Shown in pieces: positions 34,232 through 43,720 of a stretch of 64,000 bases of DNA (position 1 is the stretch's first letter; every line of letters starts with the position of its first letter). The notes under the pieces were generated by a model. It was given only the letters and a program-made list of their open reading frames with translations, was not told where the DNA came from and did no database searches. Both the position numbers and the translations under genes were made by a program. The stretch covers positions 5,570,501 to 5,634,500 of the forward strand of contig NZ_CP104067.1 of NCBI RefSeq assembly GCF_026651875.1. Direction: 5' to 3'. Origin of the DNA: Alicyclobacillus fastidiosus (lineage in GTDB: Bacteria > Bacillota > Bacilli > Alicyclobacillales > Alicyclobacillaceae).

Positions 34232-35482
34232 TCACTCCGCGTAACTAAGTGTTTCATACAGTGGGAAGCGGGCGGTGAGCGCCTCCACTTTCGCGCTGGC
34301 CGCGTGACGGACGGCCTCCGTGAACTCCCCATGGAGGACGAGGTGGAAGATCTCGGCGATTTCACCCATCGCCTCCTCGTCCATTCCGCGCGTCGTCACG
34401 GCCGGGGTGCCGATGCGGATGCCGCTCGTCACCATCGGGCTCGCCGGATCGAACGGGATGGCGTTCTTGTTGACAGTGACGCCGACTTCGTCCAAGCGGC
34501 GCTCCGCCTCTTTGCCTGTGATGTCGAAATTCCTCACGTCGATGAGAATGAGGTGGTTATCCGTACCGCCCGAGATGAGCTGGAAGCCTTTCCCCGTGAG
34601 TGCAGCCGCCAGCGCTTGGGCGTTGTCGACAATTTGCCGAGAGTAGTCCTTGAATTCGGGCTTCAGGGCTTCCCCGAACGCCACGGCCTTCGCCGCGATG
34701 ACGTGCATGAGCGGTCCGCCTTGGATGCCTGGGAAGATACTCTTGTCGATTTGTTTTGCAAATTCGGCTTTGCAGAGAATGAGACCGCCGCGGGGTCCGC
34801 GCAAGGTCTTGTGCGTCGTCGACGTCACGAAGTGCGCGTGCGGCACTGGGGATGGATGAAGGCCAGAAGCGACGAGACCGGCGATGTGCGCCATGTCGAC
34901 CATGAGGTAGGCACCTACTTCGTCCGCAATGGCGCGCATGCGCTCAAAGTCGATGACGCGCGGGTAGGCACTCGCCCCTGCGACGATGATTTTCGGCCGA
35001 TGCTCCTTGGCCGCCGCCTGGACTTCGTCGTAGTCGATGCGGTGTGAATTCGCATCGACGCCGTAGGATACGAATTCGTACAGTTGGCCGGAGAAATTCA
35101 CAGGGCTGCCGTGCGTCAAGTGGCCACCGTGTGCCAAATTCATGCCGAGCACCTTGTCCCCGGGCTTCAAGACGCTAAAGTAGACGGCCATGTTCGCCTG
35201 TGCCCCGGAGTGTGGTTGGACGTTGGCGTGCTCCGCGCCAAACAGCTCCTTCACCCTGTCGCGCGCGATGTTTTCGACGACGTCGACGTACTCGCAACCG
35301 CCGTAGTAGCGGCGACCTGGGTAACCTTCTGCGTATTTATTGGTCAACACGGATCCAAGTGCGGCCAACACAGGTTCACTGACGAAGTTCTCGGATGCGA
35401 TGAGCTCGATTTTGTCCTGTTGGCGACGGAGTTCCTTCTCCATCGCGATGGCGACATCTTGATCACAGTCTCGTAATTTCAT
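34232..35482 (-). CDS. glyA: Serine hydroxymethyltransferase
   Basis: PLP enzyme interconverting serine and glycine with tetrahydrofolate. 416 residues from an ATG at 35482. N-terminal IELIASENFVSEPVLAALGS and RYYGGCEYVD are typical. The PLP-lysine is in VTSTTHKTLRGPRGG (K225). C-terminal ITSGIRIGTPAVTTRGM-type segment (VTSGIRIGTPAVTTRGMDE) is intact. Its position beside ywlG and upp is conserved in Bacillales. Confidence 0.98.
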   Translation of the reverse strand: MKLRDCDQDVAIAMEKELRRQQDKIELIASENFVSEPVLAALGSVLTNKYAEGYPGRRYYGGCEYVDVVENIARDRVKELFGAEHANVQPHSGAQANMAVYFSVLKPGDKVLGMNLAHGGHLTHGSPVNFSGQLYEFVSYGVDANSHRIDYDEVQAAAKEHRPKIIVAGASAYPRVIDFERMRAIADEVGAYLMVDMAHIAGLVASGLHPSPVPHAHFVTSTTHKTLRGPRGGLILCKAEFAKQIDKSIFPGIQGGPLMHVIAAKAVAFGEALKPEFKDYSRQIVDNAQALAAALTGKGFQLISGGTDNHLILIDVRNFDITGKEAERRLDEVGVTVNKNAIPFDPASPMVTSGIRIGTPAVTTRGMDEEAMGEIAEIFHLVLHGEFTEAVRHAASAKVEALTARFPLYETLSYAE

Positions 35483-35624
35483 AATCCAGTGCTCCTCCCC
35501 TTTATACGGCGACAACGCCCTCTAAAACACAACCCATGTCATTCGCGCTTCCATATGTAATTCCCTGCCCGATGCTTTTGAATCGTGCGCTTATAAAATG
35601 AATTCAGATGTCGCCGGCAGCTCG

Positions 35625-36305
35625 CTACCGCGCAGAGCCCTGAATGCGCCGCTTGGCCTCGGCCACGTCGTATACGGCACGCGTGCCGCCGACGAGCGGT
35701 GGGCGCGTTCTAGCCATCGTGACATGCGCGGCGCCAAGCGCCTGATACCTGCCGCGGACGGGCACGGCGACGCGTTTGAGGTGCATTCCAATCAGCGTAT
35801 CCCCGATATCGATGCCCGCATCCGCCCGCACTTCGGCGACCAAACATGCGTCCTTCATGCGAAAGTATGCGACGGACGCCACAGCGCCGCCCGCGCCAGG
35901 GACCGGAATGGCAAAGACCTCTTGCAACGAACGTGCCATCGCACTCGAGCGCTCGACGACAAGCGAACGATTGAGGTGTTCGCAGCACTGGAACGCCACC
36001 TCGACGCAAAGCCCTCGCGCCCAATCCAAAATGGTATCGACGATCACTTCGCCCACGGCTCGCGAGGTAGCGGTGCCGATACGCTGGCCGATGACCTCGC
36101 TGGACGACGCGCCGACGACGACGAGCTGACCCGGTTGTAAGCTTGCAGCAGCTTGCAAATCGTCGAGCAACTCGCGCAGGTGAGCGGCCAGTTCGGGATC
36201 TGCGCTCGAGAGGCCCGCCTCGCCGTCGGCGGGATGGCCTGCGGCGCCATTCGAACCAAGAAGGGCGCCGCGTTCGAGCGGTTCATCGCACGTCGTATCG
36301 CTCAT
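35625..36305 (-). CDS. ywlG: TIGR01440/UPF0340 family protein (YwlG-like)
   Basis: 226 residues from an ATG at 36305 (GGAGG ten bases upstream). Diagnostic family segments: LVVVGASSSEVIGQRIGTATSRAVGEVIVD, CEHLNRSLVVER, and GDTLIGMHLKRVAVPVR. The N-terminal 35 residues are an unconserved polar extension. Function unknown; the family sits next to glyA and the arginine-phosphatase gene in Bacillales, as here. Confidence 0.9.
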   Translation of the reverse strand: MSDTTCDEPLERGALLGSNGAAGHPADGEAGLSSADPELAAHLRELLDDLQAAASLQPGQLVVVGASSSEVIGQRIGTATSRAVGEVIVDTILDWARGLCVEVAFQCCEHLNRSLVVERSSAMARSLQEVFAIPVPGAGGAVASVAYFRMKDACLVAEVRADAGIDIGDTLIGMHLKRVAVPVRGRYQALGAAHVTMARTRPPLVGGTRAVYDVAEAKRRIQGSAR

Positions 36306-36546
36306 CTGTCCGCCACCTCCAGTCCCTTCTGCATCCTCGACGGCCGCCCTCGCACACACTCCGCTTTACACTCAACCAGTCCCTCCGGGAGAATCGGTAG
36401 AACCGATTGTTTGAACCGATGACCGACGCCATCCCTCGCGGTGGCAATGTACATGGTCGCAGACCTCCACATTCGTGATTCGAACAGAGACGACCTCGTT
36501 TTGGCCACCTCCATTCGCCCTCCCTTTCACGCCATCGCCGATGGGA

Positions 36547-37011
36547 TCAAGCTGAGGGCTTATCCGATAGCTTCTTCATCAGTTGTTCGATGACGCCGTC
36601 AAGCTCCCCGGCGCACGCCTCGTAGACCTCGACGGGGCCGCCAAACGGATCGGCTACGTCGGTTGACGACGGGTCGGACCCGACGAATTCCAGCAGCGTA
36701 TGCGTCTTACCCGACGCCTCCGGATACTGATACAGGAGGTCGTCCTTGTGCGACGCCGTCATCGTAAAAATGAAGTCCGCCTTCGTCACGAGCTCCTTGG
36801 TGACGGGCTGTGACTGATGGTTTGGGACGACGACTTGGCGCCGAATCAGCGCATCGGTCGCGTAGCGCGCCATCGGATGTCCCGAAAACGCGTAGATGCC
36901 CGCCGAATCCACGGTCACGTCGACTCCCTGTAAAGCTGCGTGATGTCGCGCCAAAGCCGCAGCCATCGGACTGCGGCACGTATTTCCGGTACATACAAAG
37001 AGAATGTGCAT
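36547..37011 (-). CDS. ywlE: Low-molecular-weight phosphatase, YwlE-like protein-arginine phosphatase
   Basis: 154 residues from an ATG at 37011. The P-loop CTGNTCRSP (C7, R13) has the threonine after the first G-N pair that distinguishes YwlE-type arginine phosphatases from tyrosine phosphatases. The general-acid aspartate is in DVADPFGG. Established knowledge: YwlE removes phosphoarginine marks set by McsB. The mcsB gene is not in this window. Neighbours ywlG and glyA agree with the call. Confidence 0.9.
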   Translation of the reverse strand: MHILFVCTGNTCRSPMAAALARHHAALQGVDVTVDSAGIYAFSGHPMARYATDALIRRQVVVPNHQSQPVTKELVTKADFIFTMTASHKDDLLYQYPEASGKTHTLLEFVGSDPSSTDVADPFGGPVEVYEACAGELDGVIEQLMKKLSDKPSA

Positions 37012-37197
37012 GAATCGTCTCACCTATATTCCTGAGCCCGTGCCAAAAAGGCCGAGACGACTAGTCATGGCTCGAGTCTGGTTTCCGCTTCCCCTTCAGT
37101 ATATCCCTGCTGTTTTTATCCATGCAATCACGCCAACCAGCCGCGTTCGGAGGGGATAGGGCGAAATACCCCAATCGCCCGCGCCGGGGATGAGACC

Positions 37198-37749
37198 TCA
37201 GAACAAAAAATTGAGGCCACAGCCAATCAGCACGAAGGCACCGAGAATCTCTCCATAGCGCCCGACAGAACCGCTAAACTTCTTGCCGATGAACAGCCCT
37301 GTCGCGCACATCAGCATACTGATACAGCCAAATGACATGGCCGATACGACACCGTACGTGGCACTGCGCAAGCCGAGGCTAAAGCCGACGGACAGCGCGT
37401 CGAGCGAGACACTCGCCGAAAACAGCGTCATGGCGAAGGCGTTGCCGATAGGCTTTAGCGTCTCCTCCTTGCCGAACAAACTGCTATACAGCATGTGGGC
37501 GCCAAGTCCCATCAACAAAAGCGCGCCAAACCATTGGGCCAATCCACCTAGGTAATACCCCACAAGATTTCCAAATACGAGGCCGGCAAGCGTGAGAATG
37601 ACGTGAAACACACCAATGGAAAAGCACAGTTGTAGTGCCGTTTTGTGGTTGATATTTCCAAGTCCGATCCCGATCGATAAAGAGAGCGCATCCATACCGA
37701 GCGCAAACGACATCAAGAGGATTTCTGTTAGTGCCTGCAGGTGATTCAC
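37198..37749 (-). CDS. MntP/YwlD-like manganese efflux membrane protein
   Basis: 183 residues, six transmembrane helices in two similar halves. The helix-1 aspartate motif FALGMDALSLSIGIGL and its counterpart in the second half, SASVSLDALSVGFSLGL, are the conserved acidic sites of the MntP family. The GGLAQW and SSLFGKEE loop separates the halves. Established knowledge: MntP proteins export Mn2+. I see no yybP-ykoY-type riboswitch upstream. In B. subtilis ywlD lies next to ywlE, as here. Confidence 0.88.
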   Translation of the reverse strand: MNHLQALTEILLMSFALGMDALSLSIGIGLGNINHKTALQLCFSIGVFHVILTLAGLVFGNLVGYYLGGLAQWFGALLLMGLGAHMLYSSLFGKEETLKPIGNAFAMTLFSASVSLDALSVGFSLGLRSATYGVVSAMSFGCISMLMCATGLFIGKKFSGSVGRYGEILGAFVLIGCGLNFLF

Positions 37750-38029
37750 GCCGTGGCTCCCCCTCTTCTCAACTAGTCCATGTCTATGCGCTCGTCCATC
37801 CGCTCATGAAAGGAAGGTGATCCGGCGACGCCACGAAGGGGACTTTGCGGCGCAAGTGGCGGACCATTGACGCAGCAGGCAGTCTCATTGATTTCCAAAT
37901 GATGCATAAGGTTGGCACTCTTGATAAACGCTTTCCCTATAATCCGCTTTTTGCGTTCAAACGGTGAGACGGACGGTCATCTCACGCGTTTCGACATCCC
38001 TGTAATGAGAAAGCGAAGGAGGCCCTACC

Positions 38030-38941
38030 ATGCATCTCATCATCCGCACGCTTGTCGTCACCGCCGCGGTGTCGGGCGCCACCGGCCTTCTGCCAGGCTG
38101 TGGACAGCAAAGAGGCGCGGCGAACAGCGCTCTGCCCATCGCCAACGACACGGCGGGATTCGCGGCGTCGCCTTCGACGCAGCACAACACGTGGTCATCG
38201 AATCAACCGCGTGTCGTGGTGGTGTTGAACGTGGAGCACGTGAGCGGACAGGGGCTAAGGCTCGTCACCAAACCGGCGGCGCCTGGTGAAACGGGCGAAT
38301 CCGTCGTCGATCTCGCGAGCCCCAACGGACTACCCAACTACATCAACGCACAGTTCCCGCATGACCTCGTCCGCCGAGTCGTCGTGCAAAATGCCGACGG
38401 CCAAGTTTTACGCGACGCCACAGTCTCCAGCCGGGGCGAGGTCTCGACGTCGGTAAATGCCTCTGCGGCGACGTTCGCCCTCGGTCAGCACATTCAAGTA
38501 CCCCCTCCAGGCGTCTCTATCGATCACGCCATCCGGCCCGTCGCCCCCGTCACCGCCCCCCCGCAGGACAAAGCGGACGCGGTGGTCACCGTCGCATCCG
38601 ACCGCGAAGGGACACCGAACATCTGGGGTCACAACGCGGACAGGGGCGAAACTGGCTTTGACTGCAGCAACTTCGTCTCCTACGTGTACCACCACGCCCT
38701 TGGCTATCAGATGAATGGCAACAGCAACGCGATAGAGGACACGGTCGGCGTCACCGTTCCAGAATGGGACATGCGCAAGGGGGATTTGCTGATCTTCGAC
38801 AACGGTAGGCACGTAGGTATCTATCTAGGCAACGATCAGATGATTCAATGCGGCGGCGGCCTCGGCAAAGTCGGCGTCCTGCCACTTGGCCCGGACACCG
38901 AGTGGGGCAAGCACTTGAGCGCAGTCCGGCGGATGTTTTGA
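38030..38941 (+). CDS. NlpC/P60-family lipoprotein
   Basis: Probable cell-wall peptidase (gamma-D-Glu-diaminopimelate type) anchored outside the membrane. 303 residues. Lipobox GLLPGC (Cys24). A 150-residue low-similarity linker follows, then the NlpC/P60 core with catalytic Cys212 in GFDCSNFVSYVYHHALG and His261 in GRHVGIYLGNDQMIQCGG. The usual upstream YxWGG motif is replaced by PNIWGHN. It is divergent from the mntP-like gene and followed on the same strand by a second lipoprotein. Activity is inferred from the catalytic pair. Confidence 0.85.
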   Translation: MHLIIRTLVVTAAVSGATGLLPGCGQQRGAANSALPIANDTAGFAASPSTQHNTWSSNQPRVVVVLNVEHVSGQGLRLVTKPAAPGETGESVVDLASPNGLPNYINAQFPHDLVRRVVVQNADGQVLRDATVSSRGEVSTSVNASAATFALGQHIQVPPPGVSIDHAIRPVAPVTAPPQDKADAVVTVASDREGTPNIWGHNADRGETGFDCSNFVSYVYHHALGYQMNGNSNAIEDTVGVTVPEWDMRKGDLLIFDNGRHVGIYLGNDQMIQCGGGLGKVGVLPLGPDTEWGKHLSAVRRMF

Positions 38942-39117
38942 CGATTGCCACGCGACGAATCGGAACCGTTCTAGGGCCGGCGCAAAGTGCAGATGCGTCG
39001 GCCTTGTCACGTCGCGAGGTGCCAATGCACGCCGATGACTCCCAGGATTCCCCCGTGCAATTTCTCAAGAATAAGATAGGATAGAGAATAGAGTACTAGA
39101 TTGTATCGGGGACGGGG

Positions 39118-39807
39118 TTGAAACGGGTGTTGGGTCGGAAATCGGTTACAGGAATGGGCGTTGCAATCGTTTGCCTCGTCGGTTTGGTCGGATGCGCGAA
39201 CACAGCGGGTGGCGGATCGACGGCGAACACATCTTCGGTCAATCGCGCGACGGCGTCTAGCGTCGCCAACTCATCGTCATCCGCAACCACGGCAAATGGG
39301 ACGAGCACAGCCATAAAAATCGTCCCGACGAATGAACCACCGATCACTGCGGACGAGATTTTTGAAAGCTATTCAACGAGTTCTGTGTCGTCATCCTCTT
39401 CTGGCACAACCACACAGACGACAAGTGGCGGCGTTTCCACTACCGCGAGCACTACCACGAGCAATCTGCAAAGCACCGGCGCAGCACCTGGTAGCTCCAC
39501 AGCGACGCCGCCGTCCACAGGGCACGCGAACACGTCGACTGGGACGACCAGCACGGGAAAGAGCGCGACGGGCTCGAGCAACAGTTCCGGGTCGACAGCC
39601 GGCGGGTTATCCACCAATGGCACCGGCAGTACCGGTGAATCAGGCGGTGCCAGCGGTGACAAGACCGCATCATCCGGGGCGAGTTCGAACGCTTCCAGCT
39701 CTACGACCACGGGGTCAGGTGCCCCTTCGACAGGGTCCTCGACGAGCTCCGGAAGTCCATCGTCCAGTACGGCGACTAACACTACAAATACTGCGTCAAG
39801 CCAGTGA
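39118..39807 (+). CDS. Ser/Thr/Gly-rich low-complexity lipoprotein
   Basis: 229 residues; start TTG at 39118 (GGGGACGGGG upstream). Signal peptide with lipobox LVGLVGC (Cys26). After about residue 90 the protein is almost entirely Ser, Thr, Gly, Ala and Asn, without hydrophobic core residues, so it is expected to be an extended wall-spanning or heavily modified stalk. A short more ordered stretch (IKIVPTNEPPITADEIFESY) precedes it. No family recognised. It follows the NlpC lipoprotein by 176 bp. Confidence 0.7.
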   Translation: MKRVLGRKSVTGMGVAIVCLVGLVGCANTAGGGSTANTSSVNRATASSVANSSSSATTANGTSTAIKIVPTNEPPITADEIFESYSTSSVSSSSSGTTTQTTSGGVSTTASTTTSNLQSTGAAPGSSTATPPSTGHANTSTGTTSTGKSATGSSNSSGSTAGGLSTNGTGSTGESGGASGDKTASSGASSNASSSTTTGSGAPSTGSSTSSGSPSSSTATNTTNTASSQ

Positions 39808-39850
39808 ACTGGGGATTAAGCACACCCTAGCCCACCATCGGCGAATCACG

Positions 39851-39896
39851 CAACAATGCCCTCATCTTCGGTTCGCCGAAGATGAGGGCATTGTTG
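39851..39896. terminator. Perfect 21-bp hairpin with TTCG loop
   Basis: Arms 39851-39871 and 39876-39896 are perfectly complementary around TTCG (39872-39875). Neither strand has a clear T run after it. It lies between two convergent genes, so it probably acts as a bidirectional terminator or mRNA 3' barrier. Confidence 0.65.
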
Positions 39897-39955
39897 TAAA
39901 AAAGCGGACATTTGCGTCGAGCGTAAATGCCCACTGGATTGTAAAGAAAACGAAG

Positions 39956-40108
39956 TTAAGCTGTCTTGTCGCTCGCATCCACCTGCGAATGTGTCGGTTG
40001 TTCATGAGCGTCCTTGTGAACCGCTTTCTCCATCAGATGGTTACCAACGAGCATTGCCGCGCCGACCACGAGTAGCAAAACCACACCTACTATCACCAAT
40101 CCGACCAT
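39956..40108 (-). CDS. Small single-pass membrane protein (50 residues)
   Basis: The ATG at 40108 has GGAG nine bases upstream. The frame encodes a hydrophobic N-terminal helix (MVGLVIVGVVLLLVVGAAML) followed by a histidine-containing polar tail (HLMEKAVHKDAHEQPTHSQV) and a TAA at 39956. A TATAAT at 40156-40161 on the same strand may be its -10 box. No family recognised. The clean RBS, signal-anchor and tail composition support a real gene. Confidence 0.6.
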   Translation of the reverse strand: MVGLVIVGVVLLLVVGAAMLVGNHLMEKAVHKDAHEQPTHSQVDASDKTA

Positions 40109-40322
40109 GTATTTTCACTCCCGCACTCGCGATGTGTTTAACTCCTGCAATGGTCATTATAGCTGCCATTTGTGCGATGGGAATGGGTCGGCGGCACTCT
40201 CTGACGACTTGCCGCAGTTTGTTCTCACTTAAGACTAGATTCCGACACACTTTAGGATCTTTCTGGAATGTGGCACAATTTGGTGAGTATCCCGGCAACT
40301 CGCCGACGACGCTCAAGGGCCC

Positions 40323-43300
40323 TCACATGTTTCGCCGATACCTGCCACCGACTTCGTACAACGCACGTGTAATTTGTCCGAGCGATGCGAACCTGACGGT
40401 CTCCATCAGCGCAGCAAAGATGTTTTCCCCCTTCATCGCCACCTCTTGAAGGTGCGCCAAGGCTTGCGGTGCACGCGCCGCATGCTGTTCCTGAAACGCG
40501 CGAAGCGCTCGGATTTGTTGCTCCTTCTCCTCCTTCGTAGCGCGGGCGAGTTCGACACTCGGCGGCTCGTAGTCGGCTGCGAGCGTCTTCGGGTTGAGGA
40601 ACGTATTGACGCCGATGATCGGGAGTGCTCCGGTATGCTTCTGCTCCTCGTAATAGAGGGACTCCTCCTGGATCTTGCTGCGCTGGTACTGCGTCTCCAT
40701 GGCGCCGAGAACGCCCCCGCGGTCGTTGATGCGATTGAATTCCTCGAGTACCGCCCGTTCGACGAGATCCGTCAATTCGTCGATAATGAACGCGCCCTGC
40801 AGCGGATTTTCGTTCTTGGCGAGCCCAAACTCGCGGTTGATGATCATCTGAATGGCCATCGCGCGCCGAACGCTGTCTTCCGTCGGGGTGGTGATGGCTT
40901 CGTCGTACGCGTTGGTGTGAAGCGAGTTACAGTTGTCGTAAATGGCCAGTAAGGCCTGTAGTGTGGTGCGAATGTCGTTAAAGTCGATCTCCTGAGCGTG
41001 CAGTGACCTGCCAGACGTCTGGATGTGGTATTTCAACTTTTGACTACGCTCGCTCGCGCCGTATTTGTGCTTCATCACCGTCGCCCAGATGCGGCGAGCC
41101 ACGCGGCCGATGACCGTGTATTCCGGGTCCATCCCGTTGCTGAAGAAAAACGAGAGATTCGGCGCAAAATCGTCAATTTGCATGCCGCGACTGAGATAGT
41201 ACTCCACGTACGTAAACGCGTTCGCCAGTGTAAACGCCAGCTGCGTGATAGGGTTGGCGCCCGCCTCCGCGATGTGATATCCAGAGATACTGACGGAGTA
41301 GTAGTTTCGCACCTGGTGGTCGATGAAGTACTGTTGAATATCCCCCATCATCCGCAAGGCGAACTCGGTGGAGAAAATACAGGTGTTTTGCCCTTGATCC
41401 TCCTTCAAGATATCAGCCTGAACCGTACCGCGGACCGTCCGCAGCGTAGCGCCTTTGATTTCCGCCAACTCCTGTTCGGAGGGCTCGCGTCCGTTCTGTG
41501 CTCTGAACTTGTCGACTTGCTGGTCGATCGCCGTGTTCAAAAACATCGCCAACAGCATGGGTGCCGGCCCGTTGATGGTCATCGAGACACTCGTGTTCGG
41601 CGAACACAGGTCAAAGCCGGCGTACAACTTCTTCATGTCCTCAAGCGTGCAGATACTGACGCCGCTCTCTCCGATTTTGCCATAGATGTCTGGGCGGTAA
41701 TCCGGGTCCTCGCCGTACAGCGTCACACTGTCAAAGGCGGTGGAGAGTCGCTTCGCGGAGTCGTTTTCACTCAGATAGTGAAATCTCCGGTTGGTGCGCT
41801 CGGGTGTCCCTTCACCTGCAAACTGCCGCCGCGGCTCCTCCTCTTGGCGCTTGAACGGAAACACGCCCGCCGTAAACGGGAACTGTCCTGGGACGTTCTC
41901 GAGCATCGACCACTTGACAATTTCCCCCCACTCTTCGTACTTGGGCAACGCAATTTTGGGAATGCGCGTGCCCGAGAGCGATGTGTGAGTGAGTGTCGTG
42001 CGCACTTCCTTGCCGCGCACGTTCGTCGTGTATTCGTCTGCCGCATACGCCTGTTGCAGTGCGCTCCAGCCGTCGACGATCCGCTTTGTATCCCTGTGTG
42101 CCGTTTCCCAGCGACGTTGGAACATCAACTCGAGGGTGTCCGCGATGGCGTGCGCGTCGGCGTCCGGTTGCTCCCGCAGTTGCGCAATCGTGCCCTTCAA
42201 TTGGTAACTTTGCCGTGCGATTGATACCTGTTGATGGACGAACGCGTGGTAGGCCTTCACCGCATTGGCGATGTCGAGCAGGTACTGCGCCCGCTCCCCT
42301 GGAATGATAGCCGGTTTGCGGTTGCCAAGGTCGCCAACCGCGGTCGAACTCACCCAGTTGGTGCCGCACTTCTCGTTGATGATATCCAACAGCGCAAGGT
42401 ACATGACATTCGTCCCAGGGTCGTTGAATTGGCTCGCGACCGTTCCGTATACAGGCATCTGCTCGACGCTCGTATGAAACCTACCCTGATTGCGTTGAAC
42501 CTGTTTGCGGACGTGCCGCAGGGCATCCTCGGAGCCACGGCGGTCGAATTTGTTGATGACGACGAGATCTGCGTAGTCGAGCATATCTATTTTCTCCAAC
42601 TGGGATGGGGCACCGAATTCCGCGGTCATCACGTACAAGGCCACGTCGGAGATGGAGACGATTTGTGCGTCCCCCTGACCAATCCCGCTCGTCTCCACGA
42701 TGATCAAGTCAAACGCCGCCGCTTTCGCGATGTCAATCGCTTCTGCTATCGCGTCCGACAGCTCGCTTCGCGACTTGCGGGTGGCCAAACTGCGCATAAA
42801 CACCCGGTCGCTGTGAATCGCGTTCATCCGAATGCGGTCGCCTAAGAGGGCGCCGCCCGTCTTCTGCTTCGACGGATCGATAGAGAAGATGGCGACGTGC
42901 TTGTCGGCGAAGTCGCGGGTGAAGCGGCGCACGAGTTCGTCGGTCAAAGACGACTTACCCGCACCGCCTGTACCCGTGATACCCAGGACAGGGACCGCCT
43001 GCCGCCGTTCGTGAATCGCTGCCAGCACGTCCTTGTAGGCGTCTTGTGCGCGGTGATTCGCCTGCTCCACATAGGTGACGAGTTTGGCGACCGTCTGCGG
43101 CGACCGCTTCGACAGGTGCTGTACGGCAGCGCGCACGTCGGAGTCGGCCACTGGGTCGAAGTCGCAGACGCGGATCATGTAGTTGATCATCCCTTGCAAG
43201 CCAAGTCTGCGCCCGTCGTCGGGTGAGAAGATCTTCGCAATTCCGTACGACTCGAGGTCTTTGATCTCCTCGGGAACAATGACGCCCCCACCGCCAGCGA

Positions 43301-43661
43301 AAATCCGGATGTGGTCGGCGCCGCGCTCTCGGATGAGATCGTACATGTACTTGAAAAACTCGACGTGGCCGCCTTGATATGAACTGACAGCGATGCCCTG
43401 AACATCCTCCTCAATCGCCGCGCTCACAATCTCGTCGACGCTGCGGTTGTGACCGAGGTGGATGACCTCCACTCCGGACGCTTGTAAGATTCGCCGCATG
43501 ATGTTGATAGAGGCGTCATGTCCGTCAAATAGGCTCGACGCGGTGACAAACCGCACGGCGTGTTGAGGGCGGTATGGCACCGTCTCCTGAGTCATTGAGA
43601 AATCTATCCGGTCTTGCTTTCCTTTTGATGGGTCTACTTGATTTGCGCTCTGTGCATTCAT
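40323..43661 (-). CDS. icmF: Fused isobutyryl-CoA mutase IcmF
   Basis: Adenosylcobalamin enzyme interconverting isobutyryl-CoA and n-butyryl-CoA, with its own G-protein chaperone. About 1112 residues from an ATG at 43661 (GGAGG upstream). Order of domains: B12-binding domain (about 36-165) with the DxHxxG-type motif SLFDGHDAS and the SSYQGG segment; MeaI-like GTPase (about 225-430) with P-loop GTGGAGKS (230-237) and NKFDRRGSED as the NKxD base-binding motif; then the mutase TIM-barrel domain to the C-terminus (SISGYHIAEAGANPITQLAFTLANAFTYVEYYLSRGM). The three-domain fusion is the IcmF hallmark. The TetR gene lies 60 bp upstream on the same strand. Confidence 0.96.
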   Translation of the reverse strand: MNAQSANQVDPSKGKQDRIDFSMTQETVPYRPQHAVRFVTASSLFDGHDASINIMRRILQASGVEVIHLGHNRSVDEIVSAAIEEDVQGIAVSSYQGGHVEFFKYMYDLIRERGADHIRIFAGGGGVIVPEEIKDLESYGIAKIFSPDDGRRLGLQGMINYMIRVCDFDPVADSDVRAAVQHLSKRSPQTVAKLVTYVEQANHRAQDAYKDVLAAIHERRQAVPVLGITGTGGAGKSSLTDELVRRFTRDFADKHVAIFSIDPSKQKTGGALLGDRIRMNAIHSDRVFMRSLATRKSRSELSDAIAEAIDIAKAAAFDLIIVETSGIGQGDAQIVSISDVALYVMTAEFGAPSQLEKIDMLDYADLVVINKFDRRGSEDALRHVRKQVQRNQGRFHTSVEQMPVYGTVASQFNDPGTNVMYLALLDIINEKCGTNWVSSTAVGDLGNRKPAIIPGERAQYLLDIANAVKAYHAFVHQQVSIARQSYQLKGTIAQLREQPDADAHAIADTLELMFQRRWETAHRDTKRIVDGWSALQQAYAADEYTTNVRGKEVRTTLTHTSLSGTRIPKIALPKYEEWGEIVKWSMLENVPGQFPFTAGVFPFKRQEEEPRRQFAGEGTPERTNRRFHYLSENDSAKRLSTAFDSVTLYGEDPDYRPDIYGKIGESGVSICTLEDMKKLYAGFDLCSPNTSVSMTINGPAPMLLAMFLNTAIDQQVDKFRAQNGREPSEQELAEIKGATLRTVRGTVQADILKEDQGQNTCIFSTEFALRMMGDIQQYFIDHQVRNYYSVSISGYHIAEAGANPITQLAFTLANAFTYVEYYLSRGMQIDDFAPNLSFFFSNGMDPEYTVIGRVARRIWATVMKHKYGASERSQKLKYHIQTSGRSLHAQEIDFNDIRTTLQALLAIYDNCNSLHTNAYDEAITTPTEDSVRRAMAIQMIINREFGLAKNENPLQGAFIIDELTDLVERAVLEEFNRINDRGGVLGAMETQYQRSKIQEESLYYEEQKHTGALPIIGVNTFLNPKTLAADYEPPSVELARATKEEKEQQIRALRAFQEQHAARAPQALAHLQEVAMKGENIFAALMETVRFASLGQITRALYEVGGRYRRNM

Positions 43662-43720
43662 CGGGGTCCCTCCAGACGTTCCAACTTTGGCCTTGGCAAT
43701 TCCCGTTTCAAGTCCGTCTA

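Noticed and set aside
33895..34365. Minus-strand frames in the glyA-upp gap
   Set aside because: Overlap the glyA 3' end, no ribosome binding site, no similarity.
37750..38029. yybP-ykoY manganese riboswitch ahead of the MntP-like gene
   Set aside because: I could not find the expected paired-loop consensus in this gap.
41025..42224. 399-codon plus-strand frame opposite icmF
   Set aside because: Antisense shadow; composition is that of a mirrored coding sequence, without recognisable motifs.
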